Assembly (NCBI GenBank): GCA_905250115.1
Contig: CAJNOI010000029.1
Location: 620,001-684,000, forward strand
Reading direction: 5' to 3'
Source of the DNA: Adineta steineri
Lineage: Eukaryota > Rotifera > Eurotatoria > Adinetida > Adinetidae
DNA: 64,000 nucleotides
Part shown: positions 46,157 to 58,467 of the stretch, piece after piece
Layout of the letters: each line of letters starts with the position of its first letter
Position numbering within the stretch: position 1 is the stretch's first letter
Notes under the pieces: model-generated
What the model saw: the letters and a program-made list of their open reading frames with translations, nothing else
The model's database searches: none
Told to the model about the DNA's origin: nothing
Program-made: the position numbers and the translations under genes

Positions 46157-46733
46157 TTAATTAATTAATTTTGATTTAGTAGTGGTTCGAGCACGACTAC
46201 GACGATTTTTAAACCAAACCTAAACAATAGAATAATATTTTTAATATGAATAATAATTAGTAAAGAAAAATGCATACTTGAATACGAGCTTCGGGTACAT
46301 CAAGTCGTTGAGAAAGTTGTTCACGAAGTTGAATATCAGGATATGGATTTTTTTCAAATATTTGATCGAGTATATCAACTTGATCTTTTGAAAATATAGT
46401 ACGTTGTCGACGACGACGACCAACTGGTGGAACTATTACAAAAAAAGATATAGATTTATATTATTTATTTTTTAACAAATTCATACTTGATTCAAAAGTA
46501 TTATTAAGTGTTGGTGTTGTATTAATATGTTGAATAGAAGATGTTGGTTGAACATAAATATTTGTTGTTGAATTATTATTATAAGGTACAACTTGTGGTG
46601 ATGATTGATCAATATAAGATGGATAATAATATGATGAAGATGAATGTATTGGTGTTGAATATGAAGAATAAGAATCATGAAGTGGACATGATGGTGGATA
46701 GTAATATGGTGATGATGAATAATATGATTCCAT
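46157..46733 (-). CDS. PRD-class homeodomain transcription factor, K50 type
   Basis: Exons 46733-46487, 46432-46278 and 46219-46157, 154 aa. The homeodomain spans about residues 89-148: RRQRTIFSKDQVDILDQIF, NPYPDIQLREQLSQRLD, VPEARIQVWFKNRRSRAR. Lys at homeodomain position 50 (K138) is the Otx/Gsc/Pitx type that prefers TAATCC sites. The YPDI and PEARIQVWF segments also recall Otx and Mix/Sebox proteins, so the orthology group is open. The N-terminal half is Ser/Tyr-rich (YYSSSPYYYPPS) and unstructured. Only six residues follow the domain. The protein is short for the class. A TTTGTAG acceptor lies 5 nt before the ATG. Confidence 0.85.
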
Positions 46734-47476
46734 ATTTCCTACAAATAAATCAACGAATGAATTCAAGAATTAAACAATATACTTAGCCTGTTTGATATTC
46801 GAATGATGAAATGAAATGTATAATAAAAATTCAAGTTAAAATATACTTTTAAAGAGGAAAGAGAAAAAAAGAAAAATATTTCTTTTAATTCTTCTCGCTA
46901 ATCAAAATTAAATGTCCAATAATAATCGAGAGAAGAACATCAAAAAAGATAGACTAATTAATACACCTAAGCTCATCTGTCGATTGACAAAGATCAAAAG
47001 AAAAAAAAGAACAACATAACATTTGGCAGTTTGTAAACGATATATTTTATTCTCTCAGTGATCATAATCAATCAATAAATACGAAAATCCAGAGTTTAAG
47101 ATAAGTTTTATGAATCTTGTTGACTTACTCATTTGAAAAAATCAAACAAACGTTTAGCTACGGGAAAAGAAAAATTTCGAACTTATCAACGTTATATGTC
47201 GGGAGCTGGTGCTTGTATATAACGATACGGTTGATTTAGTAAGGTGTTGCCGACAAAAAATTTTTCTTAAGATTGATTGACACAAACAAATGTTTCTGAT
47301 CATTGGTGAGGATAAACCTATTTTGTGTTCGAAATGATGAGAGAAACGAATATCAACATAATATTTGCTCAAGAAAATCAACTAACTGTAAATAATCAAC
47401 AAATTTATCTTTTTATGATTTTATTCAAAAAAAAAGCTTTATTGTGACAAAAAAAATGACGGAATATCAATAGTTA

Positions 47477-48067
47477 TTAATCCATTGTCATAGCAGGATT
47501 TTTTTTATAGACTTCATAATCACTGTATTTAAAAAATGCAATTTCAGTGCCTTCGACTATATTATAATCACATAGATGTTTATCATCTTCGATTATTAAA
47601 CGATCATCACCGTCTCGACGAATTACAACATCATTACTCTAGAAGAAATTTAGATTCTATCGAAAATGAGAAGTGTTGAAGTTTCATTACCTTGGACTGA
47701 TGTGGATAGTGTTCGATTTTCAATGTATCTAAATATAGAAAAAATGATTGGATATTATAGAACTTTATTGGAATTTACCGAAGGAAAATGTTTTAAATGG
47801 TGGTGGTAAGTTTTCATTTGGTAACACTAAATAAAAACTACAATATGAGAAGCGAATTAATGGAAAAGACAAAAAGAATATGAAAATAGCACCTGCAGAG
47901 TAAGACTACGAACTTGTTAGAATACGTTGTTTGAGTTCTTTACCAGTCATTTGTCCAGATGAATCGATAGAACGTAATACTAAATTACGCATATTTCGAT
48001 GTTCAAATGAACGTATTAATCGAATTGATATTATCATAGTATCATTTCCATTATCATTACTTGCCAT
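47477..48067 (-). CDS. UPF0538 protein, C2orf76 homologue
   Basis: Four exons, 48067-47914, 47826-47779, 47728-47691 and 47638-47477, give 133 aa in frame, the usual size for the family. Conserved parts are SIRLIRSFEHRN near the N-terminus, LPPPFKTFSFDTLKIEHYPH across two introns, DGDDRLIIEDD, and GTEIAFFKYSDYEVYKKNP near the end. The fold is predicted to be ubiquitin-like. The molecular role of UPF0538 proteins is unknown. Its introns (43-87 bp) are short, and no single open frame covers the gene. Identity by homology is strong. Confidence 0.85.
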
Positions 48068-48696
48068 TTTTGATCGATCAAAAACTAGAAAAATGAATAG
48101 ATCGTAGTAAACGATTCATGATATAGTAAGAAGTTATTGCATTGCATTGCGCTATTAGGTTAACATGCCTATCCAATCAAATAATAAGGGCTCTTATTTG
48201 AGTAATAATGTAGTTACGAAGTTGAAAAGTTATTCTACTACGATTTTTAAATAGAATCAACATCGATTTTCTTTTAACTTTGAAATGAAAAAATTCGTAG
48301 ATGTCGTCATTGAACGATTCATAAATCATCATTTAGTTTTGTTCATCTAAACACTATAGTTATTCTCATATATTATGATAGACATTGTTTTAAGTTTGAA
48401 ATCACTTCGATATCAGAGCGTTTTATCTTTGCTTGAACGTGAAAATTTACCAAAATATTTTTATGTAGGTGTATCTCCCATGCACAAATGTGCATATAGT
48501 TTTTTTCATCCTGCAAATAAATTATGCAGAAGTAGTTTATGATTTTTTGTCTCAATAACAATTTTCTCGCGCTACTCATATGTCTTATGTGCAATTAGAA
48601 AATGACTATAGACCATCTGTGAACTACATATTTAAATACCAAAAGACTTTATTTTTAAAAACTCATACAGAAATTGTCGTTTTTATAGTATATATA

Positions 48697-50000
48697 TATT
48701 AGTTCTAGTGAGAATTTACATTATTCTTTGACCTGTTACTACTATTATTCAGTTATATACATATCCGATTTGTATCAGATGATCGAAAGTAAAATTCCAC
48801 GTAATCAAAGAGTAAAACATATTTAAATTAATTCGAATGGAACAAGTTTAATCTCATTTTATTGACTATTACAAGAGACAGCAAAATATTTTTAATGACA
48901 CTCGATGATAAACTTGATTTTGTCCAACATATTTTAACTCGTTATATCTTAACAATATGTTTTATATTTGGTCTTATTGGAAATTTATTAAATATTATTA
49001 TTTTTTGTCGAAAACATCTTCGAAAGAATTCCTGTTCAGTTTATTTTATAACCACATCAATATTTAATTTGCTTGTTATTTGTTTGGGTATTATTCCTAT
49101 AGTTGTAACATCCTATTCATCTTATGATTATTCTTCACATTCGATTATCTATTGTAAATTTCGAGGATATATCATGCATGTTTTATTAATGATATCTCGT
49201 TCAAGTGTTGCTCTTGCTTGTATCGATCGATTTGCATTATGTTCACCATATGTTCATATTCGTGCTCTTAATCAACGACGCATAGCTATACGATTAATAC
49301 TTATAGCATGTTTGCTTTGGTTTATTATACCTATTCATATACCTGTTCATGTTAATATTCAAATGCCAGGAAGACGATGTGGTACCAGCGGTACTTATTC
49401 AGTTGTATATGCTATTTACGCAGCAATTGTTACTGCAATACCTCTAATAATTATGGTTGTATTTTCATCTTTAACTATTCATCATTTAAAACATATTCGA
49501 TCTCGCGTTCATGCAGACATGTCAATACCTACTATGAATATTCAAAGTAGACTACGAATAAGAAAACGAGATGCACAATTTACAAGAATATTGATTAGTG
49601 TAGTAATTCTTTATTTTTTCTCAACAATATTATTTCCAATATACTCAATGTATACTGCATTTACATTTAAAATTTTTAAAGATGCTAATCATATGGCTAT
49701 AGAAGGATTTCTGCGTTATATTGCAATTAGTTTTTTAATTTATGTGAATTCATCGTCAATATTTTATATTCATCTTTTAGCTTCAAAAGCATTTCGTCGA
49801 GAATGTAAACAATTATTTTTACAATTATATAAACGAAAACAAAGTAATAATGTACCAATACCATTAGCAGCCATAACAAATGCTAGAGAACAATAGAATC
49901 GTAGATTGAAACATTATTATATTTTCTATATAACAGTTTAATTTGTTTTGTCCTTCTTTTCAAAATAAAACTTACATATAATAAAGCTTTACATTAGGTA
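48697..50000. repeat. GPCR tandem duplication, unit 1
   Basis: Upstream block (ATTAGTTCTAGTGAGAATTT from about 48697), gene and 3' flank (GAAACATTATTATATTTTCT) recur in unit 2 at 50747-50850 and 52130-53330. Unit 1 is compact; unit 2 is interrupted by about 1.25 kb between its distal and proximal upstream parts. Confidence 0.8.
48895..49896 (+). CDS. rhodopsin-like receptor, tandem copy 1
   Basis: A single-exon 333-aa receptor; the ATG at 48895 matches the start of copy 2, while the frame is open 11 codons upstream without ATG. TM1 has GLIGNLLNIIIF; TM3 ends with CIDRF in the DRY place; Cys in IIYCKFRG and RRCGTSG can form the extracellular disulfide; the third intracellular loop is basic (RLRIRKRDAQF); TM7 has YVNSSSIFYIHLLAS in place of NPxxY. 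The tail is basic and short. The family resembles rotifer peptide or chemosensory receptor expansions; ligand unknown. It is very similar to 52246-53244 along its full length. Confidence 0.85.
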   Translation: MTLDDKLDFVQHILTRYILTICFIFGLIGNLLNIIIFCRKHLRKNSCSVYFITTSIFNLLVICLGIIPIVVTSYSSYDYSSHSIIYCKFRGYIMHVLLMISRSSVALACIDRFALCSPYVHIRALNQRRIAIRLILIACLLWFIIPIHIPVHVNIQMPGRRCGTSGTYSVVYAIYAAIVTAIPLIIMVVFSSLTIHHLKHIRSRVHADMSIPTMNIQSRLRIRKRDAQFTRILISVVILYFFSTILFPIYSMYTAFTFKIFKDANHMAIEGFLRYIAISFLIYVNSSSIFYIHLLASKAFRRECKQLFLQLYKRKQSNNVPIPLAAITNAREQ

Positions 50001-50745
50001 TGAATGAAGAGCGCACCCATGGTACCGTCGGTTCTTGAATAGAAAAATCGTAATAACTCGAGTTCTGCTCGATCAGTTTTGATATTTTTTTTATTTTACT
50101 GATCGATAGATGCCCCATACACTTCTGAAAACATGAGGTTTGTAGCCAGTTCAATTTACGAGAAATCGTGGAAATATATATCAAATCTGCCGTTTTTAAC
50201 GTGATCCTCCAGACGAAGATCTATTTTTTTTATTTTCTAGCTTTGACAATATTTTTATAAACTAAAAACTGTCGACAATACCTGCCAAGATACTCTTTCA
50301 TTCTGTGTAGATCGAGATTAAAATTGTTACCATTATTTTTGAGAGATATTTTTTGAACAAATTTGATCGAGTATCAAAGAGAGAAAACATTTTGATATGT
50401 ACTGGAGCTTAGTTTTATAAACTTTTCTATTTAGAAAAATTGTATACAACATGTTATGGTAACAATGTTAATCTACTAAGTATCGAATGAAGCACTTCGA
50501 GAAAATAATTTTACGAACAAACTATTTATAGGAATAGTCTATATATTTAGTTTATAAGGAAAATGCATGTATTACATAGAAATTAGCTGTAAAACAGCAA
50601 TTTTCGACTAAAGAACGCGAAAGTATGGGGAAAATATCATTTTTATACTAATTCAACATCGCTCTATTAAATATAACACTTACTATTCCATTATCACTAA
50701 CTTTATTCTTTATCCCAACGGTACAATGGGCGCGCTCTTCACCCA
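50001..50745. mobile_element. Tc1/mariner-like MITE (745 bp) with TA target sites
   Basis: TA at 49999-50000 and 50746-50747 flanks ends TGAATGAAGAGCGCACCCAT and complement TGGGTGAAGAGCGCGCCCAT; the inverted repeat continues through GTACCGT(C/T)GG, about 33 bp in all. The interior is AT-rich without a transposase. It sits exactly between the two GPCR duplication units. Confidence 0.75.
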
Positions 50746-51170
50746 TATATTAGTTCTAGTAAGAATTTACATTATTCTTTGGCCTGTTACTATTATTGTT
50801 CAGTTATATGCATGTCCGATTTGTATTAAATGATCAAGGATTTAATTTCAAGGCATTCGTTTATACTTATAAGCAAAATTTTCAAGTGCGTAGTCGTGAA
50901 TATACGCACGTAGTAGTACTACGTCGGTAAGCATAGTTTCGAAATATCTGCATTTGATTGTAGTGTGAAATAGTAAACTTGTCTAAAAAATACATATGAT
51001 ATCTGTCCTTTGCAGAAGTTAATAATGATAGATTTCTATTAATATTCAGTGCACATATAGTTCAAAACCGAGAAATATATATTTGAATTACTCGTTGGCC
51101 AAGTTATATAATATGTTTGACTTTTTCATATTATTTATTCAATTATTTTGAATATGAGGAAAATGAAATG

Positions 51171-51875
51171 CACTGAAACCTTTCTAGTGTGAACATCATC
51201 GGGATCGAAAAAAAGTGTTCATTATACGGAGATGCTCACAATATAGAATTAATATATAACATAGCCTGAAATGGAAGAAATCTTAGAATATTTGCTTATG
51301 CCTTTATAGTAGACAAACACCCGAGTATCTATTCTATTGTTCATTTATTATTAATTAAACGATTGTAATAAAACGTTTTTTCAACCTATAATATAAAAAC
51401 AAAGAGTAGCTGTCTAATTCGAGTTCGAGTATAACCGAATATTAAAAAAAGAAAAAGTAGTGCCTATTTCTAGGTATAGATTTAGTTTTAGAATAATTTT
51501 CAGATCAATCCTTCTCACCCACCCATTGATCGTATATATGAATCATATACATCTTACAGTAAAACTAAAACTGAATCTATTCCTAAATTTCACCATTTGT
51601 TTTCGAATCAATAGTGTGCAGTTCGATGTTCATTTATATTCGAATTCGAATTAGGTAGCTCATCAAAAGATATGACAGAAAGTAGAAAGAGGTCAAAAAA
51701 AACATCATATATATGTTCACATTGGTGAGGTGACAATACCAGACGGGACCGAAAAAAAGAAGTGTTCATATTGGAGAGATGCATTTCCAACAAAAATCGC
51801 TCCGTCAGACCTGAAATCATTCATAAAACAGTGAATTTTTCCATCGAGAGGTGTTCACTATGAGAGGTTTCACTC
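51171..51875. mobile_element. pogo/Tigger-like element, non-autonomous
   Basis: The left end ACTGAAACCTTTCTAGTGTG and the right end (complement AGTGAAACCTCTCATAGTGA) are inverted repeats of the pogo/Tigger type. Related subterminal units recur inside (about 51715-51790: GTTCACATTGGTGAGG; GTGTTCATATTGGAGAGATG), each with a GGGACCGAAAAAAAG-like block. No transposase is seen. Confidence 0.6.
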
Positions 51876-52245
51876 TATTAATATAACTCAAATAACTAGT
51901 AAATTTTATGAAATTTATTCCTTATAATTTATATTCATAATTGCGTGTCAAATATTATATATATAAATCGATGTCAATGATGAAGAGACTAGGTCATATA
52001 AATAAAATAAAAATAGAAAATTATACTTCACACATAATCAGATTTTCTAATGACGTCTTGTAATAAAAAAAAACAATATTTTAGATTTAATTAAAATATC
52101 ACCAACAGTAATACTCCAAGAAGTCTAGCAGTCAAAGAGTAAAACATATATAAATTAGTTCTAATAGATAGAATTTAATCTCATTTTATTTTGATTCTCA
52201 TTGATATTTCATTGACTATTAGGAAGAGACAACAAAATATCTTTA

Positions 52246-53244
52246 ATGGCACTCGCTGATGATCTTAGTTTTGTTCAAAATATTTTAACTCGTTACATCT
52301 TAACAATATGTTTTATATTTGGTATTATTGGAAATTTATTAAATATTATTATTTTTTGTCGAAAACATCTTCGAAAGAATTCCTGTTCAGTTTATTTTAT
52401 AACTACATCAATATTTAATTTTCTTGTTATGTGTTTTGGTATTATTCCTACAGTTGTAGCATCTTATTCATCTTATGATTATTCTTCATATTCAATTAGC
52501 TATTGCAAGTTTAAAGCATACATAGTTCATGTTTTTTTAATGATATCTCGTTCAAGTGTTGCTCTTGCTTGTGTCGATCGATTTGTATTATGTTCACCAA
52601 ATATTAATATTCGTGTTCTTAATCAACATCGTGTAGCTATACGATTGATAGTTATAGTATGTTTACTTTGGTTTATTATACCTATTCATATGCTTGTTCA
52701 AGTTAATATTCAAATGCCCGGAAGACGATGTGGTGCCATTGGTACTTATTCAGTTGTATACTCTATTTATGCAGCAGTCGTTACTACAATACCTCTAATA
52801 GTTATGGTTGTATTTTCATCTTTAGCTATTCATCACTTAAAACACATTCGATCTCGTGTTCATACAGATACATCACTAGCTAATATGAATGTTCAACGTA
52901 GAGTACGAGTAAAAAAACGAGATGCACAATTTATAATAATTTTAATTGGTGAAGTAATTATTTATTTTTTCTCAACAATATTATTTCCAATATATTCAAT
53001 GTATACTGCGTTTACATCTACAGTTGTAAAAGATGCTGATCGAACAGCTATAGAAGGATTTCTACGTTATATGGCACTTAGTTTTTTAATTTATGTGAAT
53101 TCATCGTCAATATTTTATATTCATCTTTTAGCTTCAAAAGCATTTCGTCAAGAATGTAAACAATTAATTTTACGATTATATAGACGAGAACAAAATAATA
53201 ATGTAGCAATGACATTAGTTGGTATAACAAATACTAGAAAATAA
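52246..53244 (+). CDS. rhodopsin-like receptor, tandem copy 2
   Basis: A single-exon 332-aa receptor, paralogue of 48895-49896 with the same start (MALADDLSF here) and the same motifs: GIIGNLLNIIIF in TM1, CVDRF at the end of TM3, YVNSSSIFYIHLLAS in TM7. Differences cluster in TM2-TM3 (SISYCKFKAYIVHVFLMIS), the third intracellular loop and the C-terminal end, the places that tune ligand and G-protein choice. The reading frame is intact. Both copies probably work. Confidence 0.85.
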   Translation: MALADDLSFVQNILTRYILTICFIFGIIGNLLNIIIFCRKHLRKNSCSVYFITTSIFNFLVMCFGIIPTVVASYSSYDYSSYSISYCKFKAYIVHVFLMISRSSVALACVDRFVLCSPNINIRVLNQHRVAIRLIVIVCLLWFIIPIHMLVQVNIQMPGRRCGAIGTYSVVYSIYAAVVTTIPLIVMVVFSSLAIHHLKHIRSRVHTDTSLANMNVQRRVRVKKRDAQFIIILIGEVIIYFFSTILFPIYSMYTAFTSTVVKDADRTAIEGFLRYMALSFLIYVNSSSIFYIHLLASKAFRQECKQLILRLYRREQNNNVAMTLVGITNTRK

Positions 53245-53330
53245 TACAATTGTAGGTTGAAACATTATTATATTTTCTATATAACAGTTTATTTCGTTTT
53301 GTCCTTATATTTAAAATAAAACGTGTACAA

Positions 53331-54429
53331 TTTTTCCAATGAAAAATCCTTTTAAAGTTTTCATTATTATAAACAGATGTCTCTCAAACTCTGTCTTTTG
53401 CTTTCATTTATAAGCAAGTATTTTATTCGTTCCTTCTTTGCAACTACTGACGCATACGTCGTTTTCTGCTCAGGTTTTATTTTATCTAGGAAGAAAAACA
53501 GAAGAACATGTGCTTCTCTTGCTTCCCCGAAACAAGTTATACACAACCATATTATATTTTTAATTCTATAGTAACAACGGTTTTTTCCCAGTCAACAAAT
53601 ACCTGATATCTTTTAAACTTTCGTCATTTGTGTCTTAAAAATTTAGAAAGGAGAATATTTAACGATTGTCTTTATTTTTCTATTCATCATTATTATCAAA
53701 TTTTACAATGAATTTATTTCTTAAATTGATGTAGAATATTTCAAATATGAATTAAATTCTATATATTATCTTCGTTGGTTCTATGCATCATTATATACAA
53801 GTTATAAGCGTTTTTTTTATTGAGTTCCGAATTTAAAGCGGATGATTGATGGAAGTATATGTGATGCTGGTTTTTAGTATTTATAGAATAGAATGAGTAA
53901 CTAAGCATATGATATAGAAACAATTTTTATTCCTTCTAAATAGGTTTGTTTTAAGTACTGTGCATCAATAATCTCACAAGGATTGTTGATTCGAAGATTA
54001 TGAGTTAAATTCAATTAATATCTAAATAATTGTTTTCATTCATTTGAAAATTCTTTTCTGAGTATCCATTAGCTTTGAAAAAATACAAGATATCCTATCA
54101 AAAGATCATTCCTTCTCAATGACAGTTAACTAGTGTGTTAGAAAACACGTGTGATTGAAAGGAAAAAAAGATATAGATGTGTTCAGATAGACTGTTGTTC
54201 ATTGATTCATTATTAGATTCCCTTGTCAGTTTTAACACTCGTATATCTCTAATGAAGAATAATTAATCTATTTATCAATAGGACATTTGTGACGTTAATC
54301 GAAAAATAGTTTTTTTATGGTTCAGAGTAAGAAAGTTATAAGTTGTGATAAGTCCGAATGTGAAATTTTTTTGAACATAATAATTTATTTCTTCAGTGTG
54401 AAATTTTAATAAATTAAAATTTTGTTTTA
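53331..54429. other. intergenic, nothing recognised
   Basis: AT-rich sequence between the GPCR pair and the macrodomain gene. Short open frames only. A splice acceptor at 54429-54430 belongs to the next gene. Confidence 0.5.
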
Positions 54430-54439
54430 GATAGATAAA

Positions 54440-56802
54440 ATGGCTACAACACACAATGATGATGTCGGTGAAATTCTTTTTCAACAAAACTCGTGCAATA
54501 TTATTTTGAAGCAAGGAAATCTATTAGATGAAAACAATGTTGATGTAATTGTTATTCCAACACCAAATGCAAGTGAACCAAAACCTGATAATTTTCAAAT
54601 CTTTAAAGCTATACTTGAGAGAACAAACGAACAGTGTCGAAGAAAAATTGATCGATTACGTATGGATTTAACACCAGACAAACCTCAGGTAGTTTTAGAA
54701 ACTGAACCTCGATATATCTTTGCAATGCCACCATATCTGGGCAATCCTACAAAGGCATACCAATACTTACGAAACACTTATACTTCATGTCTTAATTTAG
54801 CAGCTGAGCAGTATTTTAGAACAATTGCTTTCCCAACAATTGGTTGCGGTGTTATTGGATTTGAAGCAATAGCAGCAGCCCGAAGTGTTTATCAAGCATT
54901 AGATAACTTTGGACAATCCAAAAATAAAACAAAATTAAACGAAATTCGCATAGTCATTTATGATAAAGATGTATGGCACGATTTTACTACTACTTTTATA
55001 GAACTGAGCCAGCAGAAAAACGCAAAAATCAAATTAATAGATATGTATGAATATTTATTTTATATATTATTCTTCGTGCAATGCTTCAGTCTTGATTCTT
55101 GCTATTTTCTTGATTAGTATTTCAAATATTATCTTATTTTAATTCATAATCTAGATCAACCCGTAATTCACATGTATCTGAAATGCCATCAAGAAACAAT
55201 GCAAACCAAACATCACACAACAACGAAACAAATAAGTAATGACTAGTAGAGTCAATAGAATTGGATTAAAATACCTTATCAATTAGTTTCATCACAGACT
55301 AAAAGTTTTTTTTAAATTATAAAAAAATATTGAGATTTGATAAGTTAAATATTAAAATATTCGTGAAATTTATATTTGCTTTGTAGTTTTGATGATGAAT
55401 CAAATAATAATCAACATGATCCTGCGAGAACATCAACTTCAAATCTTAATCCGTCAGTTAAGCACCAAAATAAATCATTATTAAAAAAAATATGATTATA
55501 TTTAGAGAGAGTCCAGCATATCAGCCAACAAATAAAAATCAACGTCGTATTCCTCGTCATTATCGTATCAATGAAAATCGTACAGAATTAATTATTTTTC
55601 AAGGAGATATTTTAACAACAAAAGTTGATGCTATTGTTAACGGTTTGTTTTTTTTTCTTTATAAAGACATGATCAATATTTCGTTTTATTTATCTAGCTG
55701 CGAATGAACCGATGTTAGGTGGTGGTGGAGTTGATGGTGTAATTCACACAGCTGCTGGAGATGAACTTCGTAAAGCATGTAAAGCTCATAAAGAAATCTA
55801 TCGTGATGTTCGTTTACCAACTGGTCATTCACGCATTTTACTTAGCTATGGATTGTCGAAGACTACTCATTATATTATAAATACAGCTGGTCCTTGCTAT
55901 GATGATACTATACCAGAAAAATGCAAAGAAGATTTGAGATCTTGCTACAAAACATCACTTGCTTTAGCTAATTTATACGATCTTGAAACAATTGCTTATA
56001 CTGCTATTAGTTGCGGTATATTCGGCTATGTAAGTATATATCTTTTTAAAGCAAATAAATTCAATTATGTATTTCGTAGCCAATAGATGAAGGTGCTGAC
56101 GTTGCATTATCAACAGTTGATCGTAAAGCTGGCTCAATGAGTCGAATCTATTTTGTCTTAAGAAACGATGATACTTATGATGCTTGGATAAAAAAAGCAG
56201 ACGAATTGGGATTCATTTCACAGGATGATCCTGATACAGTAACAGCAAGTACATCAACACAGTCAATTGATAATACAAAAGATGCAACTCAAAAATCAAA
56301 TCGAAAAGATGAACGTATAGTAACTGAGCAATCCGATGACAGGAGAATCATTGATGCTTCAACACCGAACAATAAAGACAAAATACATAAAACTTCTGAT
56401 GCAAAATCACCTAACAGACAATCATCTTATTCACCGAAGCAATTTCACAATCAGACAGCTACGAAAAATAAAGACAATAATAGCACATCGAGACAAGGTG
56501 ATACAAGTGCAAAAGAGAAAAAGTATGTAATAAATATGATAGAATATATGATATTGTAAATAGCATAGCATTCTGTCGCATTCCTTATATTAGAGGTTTA
56601 AGATAATGATACGATTTCCTTTTTAGTAACTGCTGTATTCTTTTATAATTTCAGTCTTACACCAACAAATAATAATCACGAAACCAGAGTAAAATCAAAT
56701 AATTCTCAAAAACATGATCAACCACAACAACCTGCGGCATCGCCAAAGAACACGAACAAATCAATAGTAAACGGCGCTTGGGGTCGTGGTAAACGAAAAT
56801 AG
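54440..56802 (+). CDS. two-macrodomain ADP-ribose-binding protein
   Basis: Seven exons in frame, 603 aa: 54440-55044, 55155-55235, 55387-55452, 55506-55642, 55698-56029, 56080-56522, 56655-56802. The second macrodomain (about residues 280-410) is canonical: IIFQGDILTTKVDAIVNAAN, then GGGGVDGVIHTAAG, then GHSRILLSYGL and an ISCGIFGYP loop. It should bind or hydrolyse ADP-ribose. The first (about 15-195) has the same order (IILKQGNLLDENNVDVIVIP, TIAFPTIGCGVIGF) but lacks the NAAN and glycine-rich segments, so it is probably not catalytic. A Ser/Asn/Lys-rich linker follows, and the end is basic (GAWGRGKRK), suggesting nuclear or nucleic-acid contact. An acceptor ends 9 nt before the ATG. Confidence 0.85.
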
Positions 56803-58467
56803 GATAGAAAAATACGATATGAGACGTATTATATCCATTTTAATTTTTTTAAATTCTTATCATTTTATAATTATCAGTAGTACTTAATTTTTTTATATTC
56901 AATAAACATGAAAAAAGATAAAATCAAGATGGTTACATAATATGAATTCATTACTTATTACTGACAATCAAAATATTCCTATGTCCTTTGACCTTATTCT
57001 AAACTTCAATGAATAAATTAAGCTATAAAATCTATTTTATTTTATTTTGACGGTATATGTTAGACAAATGAACGAACTCTTATTTATTCTGTCATGATAA
57101 GATGATGTCAGACACGTTTAAACATACTTAATAAAAAAAAAAACAAGAAAGTAAATGACAAACGTGACTAAATGAATATTAAAAAAAAAGAGTCTTTATA
57201 TGTATATGACGCGATCATTTAGCTGCTGTCCAGACAGTTGATTGTCGGCTCCATCATACAATAGTAATTTACGTCCTACTTTATTCTTATTCATTCTTTT
57301 CCATCATTCTCATTACGATGGCGATCATCACACTCTCTTCGTTCTTTTTCTTCTAACATGGAAAAGAAATAAAGATTGTGTCCTCCTCGTCCTCATCATC
57401 ATCATCATTATTATTGTTCACAAGAAGGCAAAAGAAGCATCGTATTGTATGCGTTCAATCATTATTCATTTTCTTCCTTCTTATAAGAATTACAACAGCA
57501 AAAAAATTGAACATTAGTCTTATGTAATGGCATATCGATGAAAGATCTTTATCAATTTTATTTCTTCAATATTATTTTATTTTTACAAATAAATTCAGGT
57601 AATCAATTGCAAGACTTTTTTTTTTTTCTCTACATTACTCAATATATATTTGTCAAAATAGATAAATGAGTGTTTAGACTGATAGATTCGATAAACATGA
57701 AGATTTATACATAGAACAGCTGTCTATCCGAATAGACAACGATGTATTCACGCATTTGTTAGTCAATTAGATTTATATCAATAATATACATGATTCTATG
57801 TGAACTATTGTCCATCTGTTCTGAACTTTATTTTTCTAGAATTTTTATTCCAATATATAACACATTAATTTCATTTTAATTGTTACTTTTTTTGAAGTAT
57901 TTATTGAGCAGATGTGTGAAGGAAAGAGAACATCCTTTACAGTATATTGTTCTATTCTAATTGCAATAGTCATCTAGCCTTGAGCTGTGTTTTTTAGTAA
58001 TCAATATATATATACGTTGATTGTTTCCAAGTATTATTTTACAATGTCAAAAAAAAATTGCAATGATCTGAAGCGTTACTTCTACTATATAGAATCAGCT
58101 TTTTGAATGTCAATTATCGGATTCCGAGTATATGTCAATTCTTGTTTCATTATTGACAGAGCTTTCCATTCATTCAATGAACTTAACATTTTCTTTCCGA
58201 CAATCTATAGAGTTCACAATTATTTTCTATTTGCTTTTCTTGTCTATATCTATGAAACAAAAAAAAAAAGAACCTACTAGTTCAATTTTGTACAATGTCT
58301 TACATTTCTTTGTGTATGAATAAGATATAGTATTAACAAAGTTTAAATATTCATAAGAAGTAGAGATTTTCTATTGTACATAGGCGTGTTAAGAATGAAT
58401 ATAATGTACTAACATTAAATGTTAAACTAAAAGAAATGATTGTGTGATATCTTATTTTTATCCATAG
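56803..58467. other. intergenic; may hide a signal-peptide exon
   Basis: AT-rich, with no gene recognised. The first exon of the next gene, which should encode a signal peptide and end in phase 1, ought to lie here but could not be placed with confidence. Confidence 0.4.

Larger units (their letters stand above)
50747..53330. repeat. GPCR tandem duplication, unit 2
   Basis: The distal upstream block (50747-50850) matches 48697-48800. The proximal promoter (AAAGAGTAAAACATAT at about 52135), the coding region and the 3' flank match unit 1. The sequence at about 50851-52080, including a Tigger-like element, has no counterpart in unit 1 and was inserted after duplication or lost from unit 1. Confidence 0.75.

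Noticed and set aside
57242-57517. 91-codon frame starting MSAPSYNSN
   Set aside because: The run of Ile codons comes from CATCATCATTATTATT repeats; no coding signature otherwise.
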